NCBI GenBank assembly: GCA_963705515.1
Contig: CAVPJV010000007.1
Coordinates: 186,001 to 250,000, forward strand
DNA: 64,000 nucleotides
Direction of reading: 5' to 3'
Source: Gaiellasilicea sp963705515
GTDB lineage: Bacteria; Actinomycetota; Thermoleophilia; Gaiellales; Gaiellaceae
The notes beneath the pieces were generated by a model, which saw only the letters and a list, made by a program, of their open reading frames with translations, did not search any database and was not told the DNA's origin. Made by a program: the position numbers and the translations under genes. This document shows, piece after piece, positions 36,615 through 44,561 of the stretch. How positions within the stretch are numbered: the stretch's first letter is position 1; the number at the start of each line of letters is the position of its first letter.

Positions 36615-37160
36615 ATGATCTGGATCGTCGTCGGCATCGTCGTGCTGCTGCTCATCGCAGCCGTCGTCCTCTACAACCGGCTCGTCAGCTTCCGCAACCG
36701 CGTCGAGAACGCGTGGGCGCAGGTGGACGTGCAGCTGAAGCGGCGCTACGACCTGATCCCGAACCTCGTCGAGACGGTCAAGGGCTATGCGTCGCACGAA
36801 CGCGAGACGTTCGAGGCCGTGACCGCGGCCCGCACGCGCGCCCAGCAGGCGCAGGGGCCGGCGGAGCAGGGCGCGGCCGAAGGCATCCTCGGCCAGGCGC
36901 TCGGCCGCCTCTTCGCCGTCGCCGAGGCCTATCCGGAGCTCCAGGCGGACGAGAACTTCCGCCAGCTGCAGGAGGAGCTCGCACAGACCGAGAACAGGAT
37001 CGCGGTCTCGCGCCAGGTCTACAACGACACCGTCCTCACCTACAACACCGCGATCCAGACGGTCCCTGGAGTGCTCTTCGCAGGACCGTTCGGCTTCACG
37101 CGCAAGGACTTCTTCGAGGTGGAGGACGAGGCCCGGGAGGCGCCACGCGTCGCGTTCTAG
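36615..37160 (+). CDS. lemA: LemA family protein
   Basis: A 181-residue LemA protein: one N-terminal membrane helix (about 2-20) with the short outside part, then the helical LemA domain (YNRLVSFRNRVENAWAQVDVQLKRRYDLIPNLVETVKGYA and YNDTVLTYNTAIQTVPG). LemA and DUF2207 genes are frequent neighbours; the role of the pair is not established. ATG at 36615 with the gap to the methyltransferase only nine bases. Confidence 0.95.
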   Translation: MIWIVVGIVVLLLIAAVVLYNRLVSFRNRVENAWAQVDVQLKRRYDLIPNLVETVKGYASHERETFEAVTAARTRAQQAQGPAEQGAAEGILGQALGRLFAVAEAYPELQADENFRQLQEELAQTENRIAVSRQVYNDTVLTYNTAIQTVPGVLFAGPFGFTRKDFFEVEDEAREAPRVAF

Positions 37161-39019
37161 CGCTCGCCGCCTCGGCGGCAGTGGCGCTCACACTCGCCGG
37201 CGACGCAGCCGCCAAGTCGTTCTCCCTGCCCGCGGCGGACGTCACCGTCCAGATCCAGCAGGACGGCACCCTCGTCGTCGACGAGGTGATCGTGTTCTCG
37301 TTCAGCGGCGACTTCAGCGGCGCCTACCGTGAGATCCCGCTCCGCGAGGGCGAGTCGGTCGATCAGGTCTTCGTGTCGGAGGGCGACCAGCAGTACCAGC
37401 CCGGCGGATGCGCCGAGCTCCAGTGCTCGAGCCCGCCGGGGACGTTCGGCACCGCGCGCACGGACAAGGGGATCCGGATCGTGTGGCACTACAGCGCCTC
37501 CAACGAGCAGCGGCGCTTCCGCGTCCACTACCGCCTGCGCGGACTCGCCGTCGCCTACGACGACGTCGTCGACGTCAACCTCCAGGTCTGGGGCGACGAA
37601 TGGGAGGTCGGCCTCGACCAGCTGACCGCCGCGATGATCGCTCCCGGCGACGTGCTGCGGGCCTGGGGGCATCCCGTCGGCGTCCGCGGAGACGTCACGA
37701 TCGACGGCCCGCGGGTCGATCTCCGCGCGGAGCGGATCCCCGCCGGCCAGTTCGTCGAGCTGCGCACAGTCATCCCGCGGCGGTTCTTCACCTCGACCGC
37801 GGGCATGCAGGTCGCCGGCGGGCTCGGGCTCCAGAAGATCGTGGCCGAGGAACGCGACGACGCGGCCGCATTCGAACGCGACCAGCGCAAGATCGACGAC
37901 GCGCTCGACAACCTCGGCGCGACCATCCTGAAGCTGCTCGCGATCGCGCTCCTCCCCGCGCTCGCCGTGATCGGCTTCGTCTGGTGGCGCTGGGGCCGCG
38001 AGCGCGGGACGAGCTACGACCGCGAGTACGAGCAGGAGCCGCCGACGGAGCTGCAGCCGGCGCTCGTGCCGGGCCTGCTCGCGCAGGGCGGCACGCCGGG
38101 CTCGCTCGAGTTCACGGCGACCCTGTTCGACCTGATCCGGCGCGGCCGCTACCGCGCCGACCAGGTGACGACCGAGCGGAAGGTCTGGGGCGGGCTGAAG
38201 ACGCAGCAGGTCTCCGACCTCGAGCTTTCGCTCGGGGACGTGGAAGCGCCTGTGGAGGCATTCGAGGCGCCGGTCGCGCAGGTCGTCGACTCGATCGTCG
38301 TCGACGGCCCCGAGCGGCTCTCGCGCTTCCGCGACCGGATCGAGGACGACCGGACGGGCAACTCCGAGCGCTTCACCTCCTTCAAGTCCGCCGTCGGCAC
38401 GGAGGAGAAGAACCGGCGCTGGTTCCGGAACATCGGGCTTGCCGCGCTGCTTGGCGGCGCAGCGGTGCTCGGTCTCGCCGGCGGGCTGACGCTGTTCGGC
38501 GGAATCGGCTCGTACAACTCGGTCGCGCCGACCTGGAACAGCGTCGTCGCGATCGCGCTCGGTATCTGCGGTCTCGTCGGCGCGGCCGTCCTCGTCGCCT
38601 CCGCCTTCAACCGGCGGCTCTGGCGGCGGCGCTCACCGGAGGCGCAGGCCGAGGCCGAGCGCTGGGAGGCGTTCCGCCGCTACCTGACCGACTTCCCCCG
38701 CCTCGACATCGCGCCGCCGGCGTCGCTCGAGCTCTGGGAGCGCTACCTCGTCTACGGCATCGCCTTCGGGATCGCCGAGCGCGTCCTGCAGGGCGCCCAG
38801 CTGCACATGCCCGAGGCGCTCGCCACCGCGAGCACGCTCTACTGGATCGGCCCGCACGGCGACCTCGCATCAGGCCCGACGTCGATGAGCATCGGCGACC
38901 TCGCGTCGGGCTTCGGCTCGGCGCTCGCTCCCCCCTCGTCAGGTTCCGGCGGGTTCGGCGGCGGCTTCTCGGGCGGAGGCGGCGGCGGGGGCGGCGGAGG
39001 CGGAGGCGGCGCCTGGTGA
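37145..39019 (+). CDS. DUF2207 membrane protein with Gly-rich tail
   Basis: A DUF2207 protein of about 624 residues. A signal peptide is clearly encoded (RRVLALAASAAVALTLAG...), followed by an extracellular beta domain with two cysteines (GGCAELQCSS), a membrane helix (about 270-290), a cytoplasmic part, two more helices (about 425-475), and a C-terminus of almost pure glycine (ending GGGGGGAW). No ATG, GTG or TTG lies upstream of the signal peptide in frame; ACG at 37145, preceded by GGGAGG at four bases, is the best candidate, while GTG at 37181 would cut the signal in half. The gene overlaps the end of lemA. Confidence 0.88.
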   Translation, partial: TRRVLALAASAAVALTLAGDAAAKSFSLPAADVTVQIQQDGTLVVDEVIVFSFSGDFSGAYREIPLREGESVDQVFVSEGDQQYQPGGCAELQCSSPPGTFGTARTDKGIRIVWHYSASNEQRRFRVHYRLRGLAVAYDDVVDVNLQVWGDEWEVGLDQLTAAMIAPGDVLRAWGHPVGVRGDVTIDGPRVDLRAERIPAGQFVELRTVIPRRFFTSTAGMQVAGGLGLQKIVAEERDDAAAFERDQRKIDDALDNLGATILKLLAIALLPALAVIGFVWWRWGRERGTSYDREYEQEPPTELQPALVPGLLAQGGTPGSLEFTATLFDLIRRGRYRADQVTTERKVWGGLKTQQVSDLELSLGDVEAPVEAFEAPVAQVVDSIVVDGPERLSRFRDRIEDDRTGNSERFTSFKSAVGTEEKNRRWFRNIGLAALLGGAAVLGLAGGLTLFGGIGSYNSVAPTWNSVVAIALGICGLVGAAVLVASAFNRRLWRRRSPEAQAEAERWEAFRRYLTDFPRLDIAPPASLELWERYLVYGIAFGIAERVLQGAQLHMPEALATASTLYWIGPHGDLASGPTSMSIGDLASGFGSALAPPSSGSGGFGGGFSGGGGGGGGGGGGGAW

Positions 39020-39753
39020 GACCGTGGCTGCTCGCCGCGGTGGCGATCTTCGTTCCCGGCTGCGGCGGCGGCGACCAGCAGCAGGCCGCTGGCACGACGG
39101 CGGGCACGACCGGCTCGACGACCGCCGCCGACTCGTGCAGCCCCGGCGTGCACGAGCTCACGCTCGGGAACGGCCAGGCGGCCCGGATGCACGTGACGCC
39201 GGGAGACGGCGAACGGGCGCTCATCGTCGCCCTCCACGGCGCCGGGGGAACACCGTTAGGGGCGATCGAGGCGTTCAGCGGCGCCTGGGACGAGCCGGGC
39301 CTCGTCCTGATCGCGCCCGCCTCGAAGGGCCAGACGTGGAGCATCCTGCGCTCGGAGCAGGATCTCGACCTCGAGTCCGTCAACCTCGCGCTCGCCGAGG
39401 CGTACGAGCGCTGCACGATCGACCGCCGCCGGATCGCGGTCGGCGGCTTCTCGGACGGCGCCACCTACGCGCTGACGCTCGGCGTCTCGAACGGCGACCT
39501 GTTCCCGGCCGTGATCGCGTTCTCCCCGGGCGGGATCGTCGCCGGCGAGCAGCGGGGCGTCCCGCGCTTCTTCGTCTCGCACGGCACGCTCGACAGCGTC
39601 CTGCCGATCGGGCGGGCGGGAGACGCCGTCGTCCGCAAGCTCCGCCAGGCCGGCTATCCCGTCACCTACCGCCGCTTCCGCGGCGAGCACGAGGTCTCGA
39701 CGGCCATCTCGAAGGAAGCCGTCCGCTGGTTCCTCGCCGGTGCGCCCTCCTAG
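39016..39753 (+). CDS. Secreted alpha/beta hydrolase (PHB depolymerase/esterase-like)
   Basis: A 245-residue exported hydrolase. The GTG start overlaps the DUF2207 stop as GTGA. A hydrophobic N-terminus ends at VPGCGGG, an acceptable but imperfect lipobox, then a Thr/Ala-rich linker. The catalytic serine is in VGGFSDGATYAL (GxSxG), and HG in VALHGAGG is the oxyanion site; the final histidine is probably in FRGEHEVS. This is the pattern of poly(3-hydroxybutyrate) depolymerase/feruloyl-esterase relatives. Substrate unknown. Confidence 0.88.
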   Translation: MRPWLLAAVAIFVPGCGGGDQQQAAGTTAGTTGSTTAADSCSPGVHELTLGNGQAARMHVTPGDGERALIVALHGAGGTPLGAIEAFSGAWDEPGLVLIAPASKGQTWSILRSEQDLDLESVNLALAEAYERCTIDRRRIAVGGFSDGATYALTLGVSNGDLFPAVIAFSPGGIVAGEQRGVPRFFVSHGTLDSVLPIGRAGDAVVRKLRQAGYPVTYRRFRGEHEVSTAISKEAVRWFLAGAPS

Positions 39754-40427
39754 CCGCGCCGCGAGCGCTCGTAGAGGGCGATCGCACCGGCGACGGCGAC
39801 GTTGAGCGATTCGGCAGCGCCGCTCGTCGGGATCGTGGCGACATAGTTGCTGTCAGCAACTATCTCTCCGGGCAGCCCCTCGCGCTCGGCCCCGAGGACG
39901 AACGTGACCGGGCCGGAAAGGGCGAGCTCGTGCAGCGGCGGCGCGCCGTGGGCGACGAGCGAGACGCGCGTGCCGGGAGCGTCGTCGAAGGCCAGCAGCG
40001 GGACGCGGAAGATGGCGCCGGCCGATGCGCGCAGCGCCTTCGAGCCGAGCGGGTCGGCGCAGCCCTCGGAGAGCGCCACCGCGGCGCCGAACGCGTCGGC
40101 CGCCCGCAGCAGCGTGCCGACGTTGCCGGGATCGCCGATGCGCCAGAGCGCGAGGGTCGTCTCGCGCGGCTCGCGCGGCAGTGCCGCGGTGCGGTAGACG
40201 CCGACGACGCGCGCCGGGTGCGCCAGGGTCGAGACCCCCGCAAGCAGGTCGGGCTCGACGGTCTCGCCGGCGACGAGGAGCTCGATCGGCTCGATCCCGG
40301 CCGCGCGCGCCGCCTCGACGAGGTCCTCGCCCTCGACGGCGAAGAGTCCGAGCTCCTCGCGCTTGCGCTTCTGCGCGAGGAGCTTGCGGACGAGCTTCAG
40401 CGTCGGGTTCGACGCCGAGGTGATCAA
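39750..40427 (-). CDS. SpoU/TrmH family RNA 2'-O-methyltransferase
   Basis: A 225-residue SPOUT methyltransferase. An N-terminal substrate-binding domain (MITSASNPTLKLVRKLLAQKRKR) and the knotted catalytic domain with IGDPGNVGTLLRAADAFG, FVLGAEREGLP and IPTSGAAESLNVAVAGAI. It lies right after rplT, where a TrmH-like gene is normal in Gram-positive bacteria, and usually targets 23S rRNA or tRNA; which one is not shown. It overlaps the convergent hydrolase by four bases. Confidence 0.93.
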   Translation of the reverse strand: MITSASNPTLKLVRKLLAQKRKREELGLFAVEGEDLVEAARAAGIEPIELLVAGETVEPDLLAGVSTLAHPARVVGVYRTAALPREPRETTLALWRIGDPGNVGTLLRAADAFGAAVALSEGCADPLGSKALRASAGAIFRVPLLAFDDAPGTRVSLVAHGAPPLHELALSGPVTFVLGAEREGLPGEIVADSNYVATIPTSGAAESLNVAVAGAIALYERSRRG

Positions 40428-40433
40428 GGGAGG

Positions 40434-40805
40434 CTACGCAGCCTTGTCGGATGCGAGCGCGGCCTTCGCCTGCTCGACGACCGCGGTGAACGCGGCCGGA
40501 TCGGCCACGGCCAGATCGGCCAGGACCTTGCGGTCGAGCTCGATGCCGGCCTTGTGCAGCCCCGAGATGAACTGGTTGTACGACATCCCGTTGGCGCGGG
40601 CGGCTGCGTTGATGCGGACGATCCAGAGCTGGCGGAACGTGCGCTTCTTGTTCTTGCGGTCGCGGTAGGCGTAGACGAGCGAGTGCTCGACCTGCTCCTT
40701 CGCGTAGCGATAGCTCCTGCTCTTGAGACCCCAGTAGCCCTTCGCCTCGCCGAGGACCTTGCGGCGCTTCTTGCGCGCGTGAACCGATCGCTTGACCCTT
40801 GGCAT
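40434..40805 (-). CDS. rplT: 50S ribosomal protein L20
   Basis: A 123-residue L20 (MPRVKRSVHARKKRRKVLGEAKG; RQLWIVRINAAARANGMSYNQF). L20 is an early assembly protein of the large subunit and, in some bacteria, a translational repressor of its own operon. Its ATG directly follows the rpmI stop. Confidence 0.99.
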   Translation of the reverse strand: MPRVKRSVHARKKRRKVLGEAKGYWGLKSRSYRYAKEQVEHSLVYAYRDRKNKKRTFRQLWIVRINAAARANGMSYNQFISGLHKAGIELDRKVLADLAVADPAAFTAVVEQAKAALASDKAA

Positions 40806-41003
40806 CTACTTCAGCCCCAGCAGCTTCTTCAGGCGCGGCGTGTCCACCTCGGCGACCTCGTAGTCCTTGCCGAAGGCGCGCTTACGCTTGGCCGACTTGT
40901 GCTCCAGGTTGTGGCTCTGCATCGCGTGACGGCGCAGGATCTTTCCCGTCCCCGTCACCTTGAAGCGCTTCTTCGCTCCGCTCCCGCTCTTCATCTTTGG
41001 CAT
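40806..41003 (-). CDS. rpmI: 50S ribosomal protein L35
   Basis: A 65-residue L35 (MPKMKSGSGAKKRFKVTGTGKI; KRKRAFGKDYEVAEVD). It lies entirely or partly within the infC 3' end in another frame. The ATG has GCAGGAG ten bases upstream as its ribosome binding site. Confidence 0.98.
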   Translation of the reverse strand: MPKMKSGSGAKKRFKVTGTGKILRRHAMQSHNLEHKSAKRKRAFGKDYEVAEVDTPRLKKLLGLK

Positions 41004-41565
41004 CTGGTTTCACTCCTGCGTTTTTCGTGGGGCCGAGCAGCATGACCATGTTGCGCCCGTCGAGCAGCGGCGGCGACTCGACCACCGCGATCTCCTTGAT
41101 CTCGTCTGCGAGGCGGAGCAGCAGGTCGCGACCCCGCTCCGGATGCAGGTTCTCCCGCCCCCGGAACATGATCGTCACCTTGACCTTCGCGCGCTGGTTG
41201 AGAAAGCGCACGACGTGGCCCTTCTTCGTCTCGTAGTCGTGAATGCCGATCTTCGGCCTGAACTTGATCTCCTTGACGTTGATCTGCGTCTGGTGCTTCC
41301 GGGCGAGCTTGGCCTTCTGCTCTTGCTCGTAGCGGTACTTGCCGTAATCCATCACCCGCGCGACCGGCGGGTCCGCCCCCGCCGCGACCTCGACCAGGTC
41401 GAGGCCCTTCGAATAGGCGTACTCGCGTGCGTCGTCGGTCGACTTGATCCCGATCTGCTCGCCGTCCTCGCCCACCAGGCGGACCTGGGGAACGCGGATG
41501 TTCTCGTTGATCCGGTCCTGCGGCTGTGGAATGCGCCGGTCTTCCGGACGGCGTCTCGGCCTCAA
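40882..41565 (-). CDS. infC: Translation initiation factor IF-3
   Basis: IF-3 N-domain (RINENIRVPQVRLVGEDGEQIG), linker and C-domain (KFRPKIGIHDYETKKGHVVRFLN ... PPLLDGRNMVMLLGP). IF-3 keeps 30S subunits free and checks start codons. Two oddities. First, no ATG or GTG is available: the candidates are TTG 41565 (protein of 227 residues) and ATT 41532 (MPQPQDRINEN...), the latter recalling the AUU start of enterobacterial infC. Second, the frame runs 122 bases into rpmI before a stop at 40882, giving a charged tail not typical of IF-3; a single base change in the A-run near 41017 would stop it just before rpmI. Confidence 0.93.
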   Translation of the reverse strand: MRPRRRPEDRRIPQPQDRINENIRVPQVRLVGEDGEQIGIKSTDDAREYAYSKGLDLVEVAAGADPPVARVMDYGKYRYEQEQKAKLARKHQTQINVKEIKFRPKIGIHDYETKKGHVVRFLNQRAKVKVTIMFRGRENLHPERGRDLLLRLADEIKEIAVVESPPLLDGRNMVMLLGPTKNAGVKPDAKDEERERSEEALQGDGDGKDPAPSRDAEPQPGAQVGQA

Positions 41566-41605
41566 AGGCTCTTCACCAAGCTCGTTGAATCCTCCTCATC
41601 GACGA

Positions 41606-41628
41606 CAAAAACCGCTGCAAGCAGCGGC
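41606..41628 (-). terminator. Leader terminator/attenuator upstream of infC
   Basis: On the minus strand the stem CCGCTGC-tt-GCAGCGG is followed by TTTTTG, an intrinsic terminator between thrS and infC. A second hairpin, CAACCG-agc-CGGTTG (41644-41658), lies just before it and could be part of a competing fold. infC-rpmI-rplT leaders are regulated this way in other bacteria; that this one is an attenuator is inference. It could simply end thrS transcription. Confidence 0.75.
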
Positions 41629-41714
41629 CACGTTTTCCTCGTCCAACCGGCTCGGTTGAACCCTCGCGAGCTCTGCGGCCCGGGAAGGTGAGGGGCAGTG
41701 GTCCGCTCCTTCTT

Positions 41715-43625
41715 TCAGGACCCGATCGTAGCAAGCTCTGCCCGGAACCGTTCGAGCAGCTCCGAAAGGCTCATCGTCGACTGCCCGCCGCCGCGCTCCC
41801 GCACCGCCAGCGACTCGTCCGACTCGCGGTCGCCGTAGACGATCGTGACGGGGATCTTCTCCAGCTCGGCTTCGCGGATCCGCTTCCCGAGCGTCTCCTC
41901 GCGCTGGTCGGCATCGACGCGGTAGCCCTCCGCCTCGAGCCGCTGCCTGAGCTCCTGGACGGCGTCCCGGTGGTTCTCGGCGACCGGGATCAGCCGTACC
42001 TGCACCGGCGCGAGCCAGAAGGGGAACGCGCCCGCATAGTGCTCGGTGAGGATGCCGATGAACCGCTCCAGCGAGCCGAGCAGGGCGCGGTGGACGACCA
42101 TCGGCGTGTGCTCGGCGTTGTCGGCGCCCATGTAGGTGAGCCCGAACTGCCGCGGCATCTGATAGTCGGCCTGGATCGTGCCCATCTGCCAGGTCCGGCC
42201 GATCGCGTCGCTCATGTGCAGGTCGATCTTGGGGCCGTAGAAGGTGCCCTCGCCCGGGCTGATCACGTACTCGATCCCGTGACGCTCGAGCGCCGCCTGG
42301 AGGATCCCCTCCGCGTGGTCCCACTCCTCCTCCGTCCCGAGCCGGTTGTCGGGCCGCGTCGACAGCTCTGCGTGCGGCGTGACGTCGAAGAGCGCGTAGA
42401 GGTCCTTCGCGAACTCGATGCACGCGTCGATCTCGGCAGCCGCCTGCTCCTCGGTGCAGAAGATGTGCGCGTCGTCCTGGGTCACGTGCCGGACGCGGAG
42501 GAGCCCGTGCAGCGCGCCGGCAAGCTCGTTCCGGTGCAGCGTCGAGCTCTCGGCGTAGCGGATCGGCAGGTCGCGGTAGCTGCGGAGCCGCGAGCCGAAC
42601 AGGAGCATGTGCCCCGGGCAGTTCATCGGCTTCAGGCCGGCGTGCGGCTCCGGGTCGTCGTCGCTGACGACGAGGAACATGTTCTCGCGGAACTTGTCCC
42701 AGTGGCCGCTCGTCTGCCAGACGGTCTTCTCGTAGATCAGCGGCGTCTTCACCTCGCTGTAGCCGCGCTTCTTGTTCTCGCGCCGGCGCAGGTCCTCGAG
42801 CTCGTTCCAGAGCACCATCCCCTTCGGGTGCCAGAACGGTGAGCCCGGCGACTCCTCGGAGAGGTGGAACAGGTCGAGCTCGCGGCCGAGCCTCCGGTGG
42901 TCGCGCGCCTTCGCCTGCTCGAGCCGTTCGAGGTACGCGTCGAGATCTTCCTGCGAGTAGAAGGCGGTGCCGTAGATGCGGGTCAGCTGCGTGTTCTGCT
43001 CGTCGCCGCGCCAGTACGCGCCGGCGAGCGACGTCAGCTTGATCGCCTTGATCGGCTTCGAGTTCTGCAGATGGGGGCCGCGGCAGAGGTCGGTGAAGTC
43101 GCCCTGCGTGTACAGCGAGATCTCGCCTTCGGCCGTGTCGACGAGCTCGACCTTGTACGGCTCGCCCTCGGCCGCGAAGCGCTGCTTCGCCTCCTCGGCC
43201 GAGATCTCCTCGCGCTCCCAGGAGCGGCCTTCCTTCAGCTCGCGCTGGATCTCCGCCTCGATCTTCTCGAGATCGTCCTCGCGGATCGGCTCGGGGAACT
43301 CGAAGTCGTAGTAGAAGCCGTTCTCGATCGGCGGCCCGATCGCGACCTTGACGCCCGGGTAGAGCCGCCGCACCGCCTCGGCGAGGAGGTGCGCCGCAGA
43401 GTGGCGGAGCACGTAGAGGGCGTCGGGATCCTCGGTGTCCCGCGTGGTCAGAATCTGGATCGGCTGCCCGTCCTGCAGCGGCAGCCGCAGGTCCTGGACG
43501 TTTCCGTTCTGGCGGATCAGCACCGCCTGCTCGGCCAGCTTGGGGCCGATCGCGCGCGCGGCGTCGAGGCCGCTGGCGCCGTCCGGAAGTTCGAGCTCCG
43601 ACGAGTCGGGGAGAAGCACGCGCAT
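41715..43625 (-). CDS. thrS: Threonyl-tRNA synthetase
   Basis: A 636-residue class II synthetase: N-terminal TGS domain (about 1-60), editing domain with HSAAHLLAEAVRRLYPG and HxxxH-type zinc residues, then the catalytic core with NCPGHMLLFGSRLRSYRDLP, HRNELAGALHGLLRVR and the anticodon-binding domain beginning near VQVRLIPVAENH. All motifs are intact. ATG 43625 has no close upstream gene in the same direction. Its transcript probably ends or is attenuated at the 41606 hairpin before infC. Confidence 0.98.
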   Translation of the reverse strand: MRVLLPDSSELELPDGASGLDAARAIGPKLAEQAVLIRQNGNVQDLRLPLQDGQPIQILTTRDTEDPDALYVLRHSAAHLLAEAVRRLYPGVKVAIGPPIENGFYYDFEFPEPIREDDLEKIEAEIQRELKEGRSWEREEISAEEAKQRFAAEGEPYKVELVDTAEGEISLYTQGDFTDLCRGPHLQNSKPIKAIKLTSLAGAYWRGDEQNTQLTRIYGTAFYSQEDLDAYLERLEQAKARDHRRLGRELDLFHLSEESPGSPFWHPKGMVLWNELEDLRRRENKKRGYSEVKTPLIYEKTVWQTSGHWDKFRENMFLVVSDDDPEPHAGLKPMNCPGHMLLFGSRLRSYRDLPIRYAESSTLHRNELAGALHGLLRVRHVTQDDAHIFCTEEQAAAEIDACIEFAKDLYALFDVTPHAELSTRPDNRLGTEEEWDHAEGILQAALERHGIEYVISPGEGTFYGPKIDLHMSDAIGRTWQMGTIQADYQMPRQFGLTYMGADNAEHTPMVVHRALLGSLERFIGILTEHYAGAFPFWLAPVQVRLIPVAENHRDAVQELRQRLEAEGYRVDADQREETLGKRIREAELEKIPVTIVYGDRESDESLAVRERGGGQSTMSLSELLERFRAELATIGS

Positions 43626-43726
43626 GACAGATCAGGATACTCAGCACCCAGGCGGAGGACGGCCGACGGCGGACTGAGCAGCGGGAACCACTCCCGCCGC
43701 CGCGGTGTAACACTGGCGAAGCCACC

Positions 43727-44496
43727 ATGGCGCGACTCCTCGTCACCGCAGTCTCACTCCTGGCGTTCGCAGCGTCCGCCGGCGCCGATGCCGGTCCCGT
43801 CTTTGTCCTCGACCGGACGAGCGCGCAGCCGAACGACCGCGTCACCGTCCGGACGGCCGCTTTCGAGCCGGGGCGTTCGTCTCTACCTCGTCGGCCGCGG
43901 CGCTGTCCCAGAGGTGCGGCTGCGGACCGGACCGGCGCTTGAGCTTCGTCGGGACGCTCGCGCGGGGCCGTGCCGGCCGCGGCACATTGACGTTCAGCGT
44001 GCCGCCGCTCGACGCCGGCGCGTACGAGCTCGCCGCGTGGAGCCGCAGCAAGGGTCTCTCGGTGTCGCGGTCGGCGCGGTTGCGGCTCGGCACGACAGCG
44101 CCGTGCCCGGTCACGCACCCGAACGGGAACCGGCCGCCGGGCCAGCCCCGGGGCGTGACGTGGTACGGGAACGGCTTCCTCTGGGCCGGCGTCAGCGTGA
44201 CGGCACGTACACCGTGCACGCCGGACCTCGTCGGAGCCGACGGCTCGATCGGGAACAAGCTGTTGTGGGTCACGACGCCGCCCTGGGAGAAGCCGACGGT
44301 CTCGGGAGAGCGAATCGACGCCCCGGCGGCACCGCTCCGGGTCGTCGGCGTCAACACGGGCTCGTTCTCCGACGCGGCCAACCCGTCCCACATGACCCCG
44401 GTGGGCTACCCGACCACGGGCTGCTGGCGGCTGACAGCGCGGCTCGGTGACCTCAGCCTCGTCTACGTCGTCCGCGTCGAGGTGGCGAGCGGGTAG
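43727..44496 (+). CDS. Secreted protein of unknown function, two frameshifts
   Basis: A signal peptide (MARLLVTAVSLLAFAASAGA) begins at 43727. The mature domain starts VFVLDRTSAQPNDRVTVRTAAFEPG, continues one frame later as GVRLYLVGRGAVPEVRLRTGPA, and two frames later as LSFVGTLARGRAGRGTLTFSVPPLDAGAYELAAW to a stop at 44496. Each step needs removal of one base: one in the GGGG run at 43870-43873 and one near 43938. Total corrected length is about 255 residues. The gene is followed by DUF1800. Four cysteines in the C-terminal half could form disulfides. I do not assign a function. Confidence 0.75.
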
Positions 44497-44561
44497 CAGC
44501 GCGCGCTGACCTCACTCGGACGGGTGCAGGAAAACCCCCGTCCTGCCGATAAGACACTGGG

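Noticed and set aside
41596..44391. 931-codon minus-strand frame over thrS
   Set aside because: It overlaps thrS in a different frame with low-complexity Arg/Ala-rich composition.
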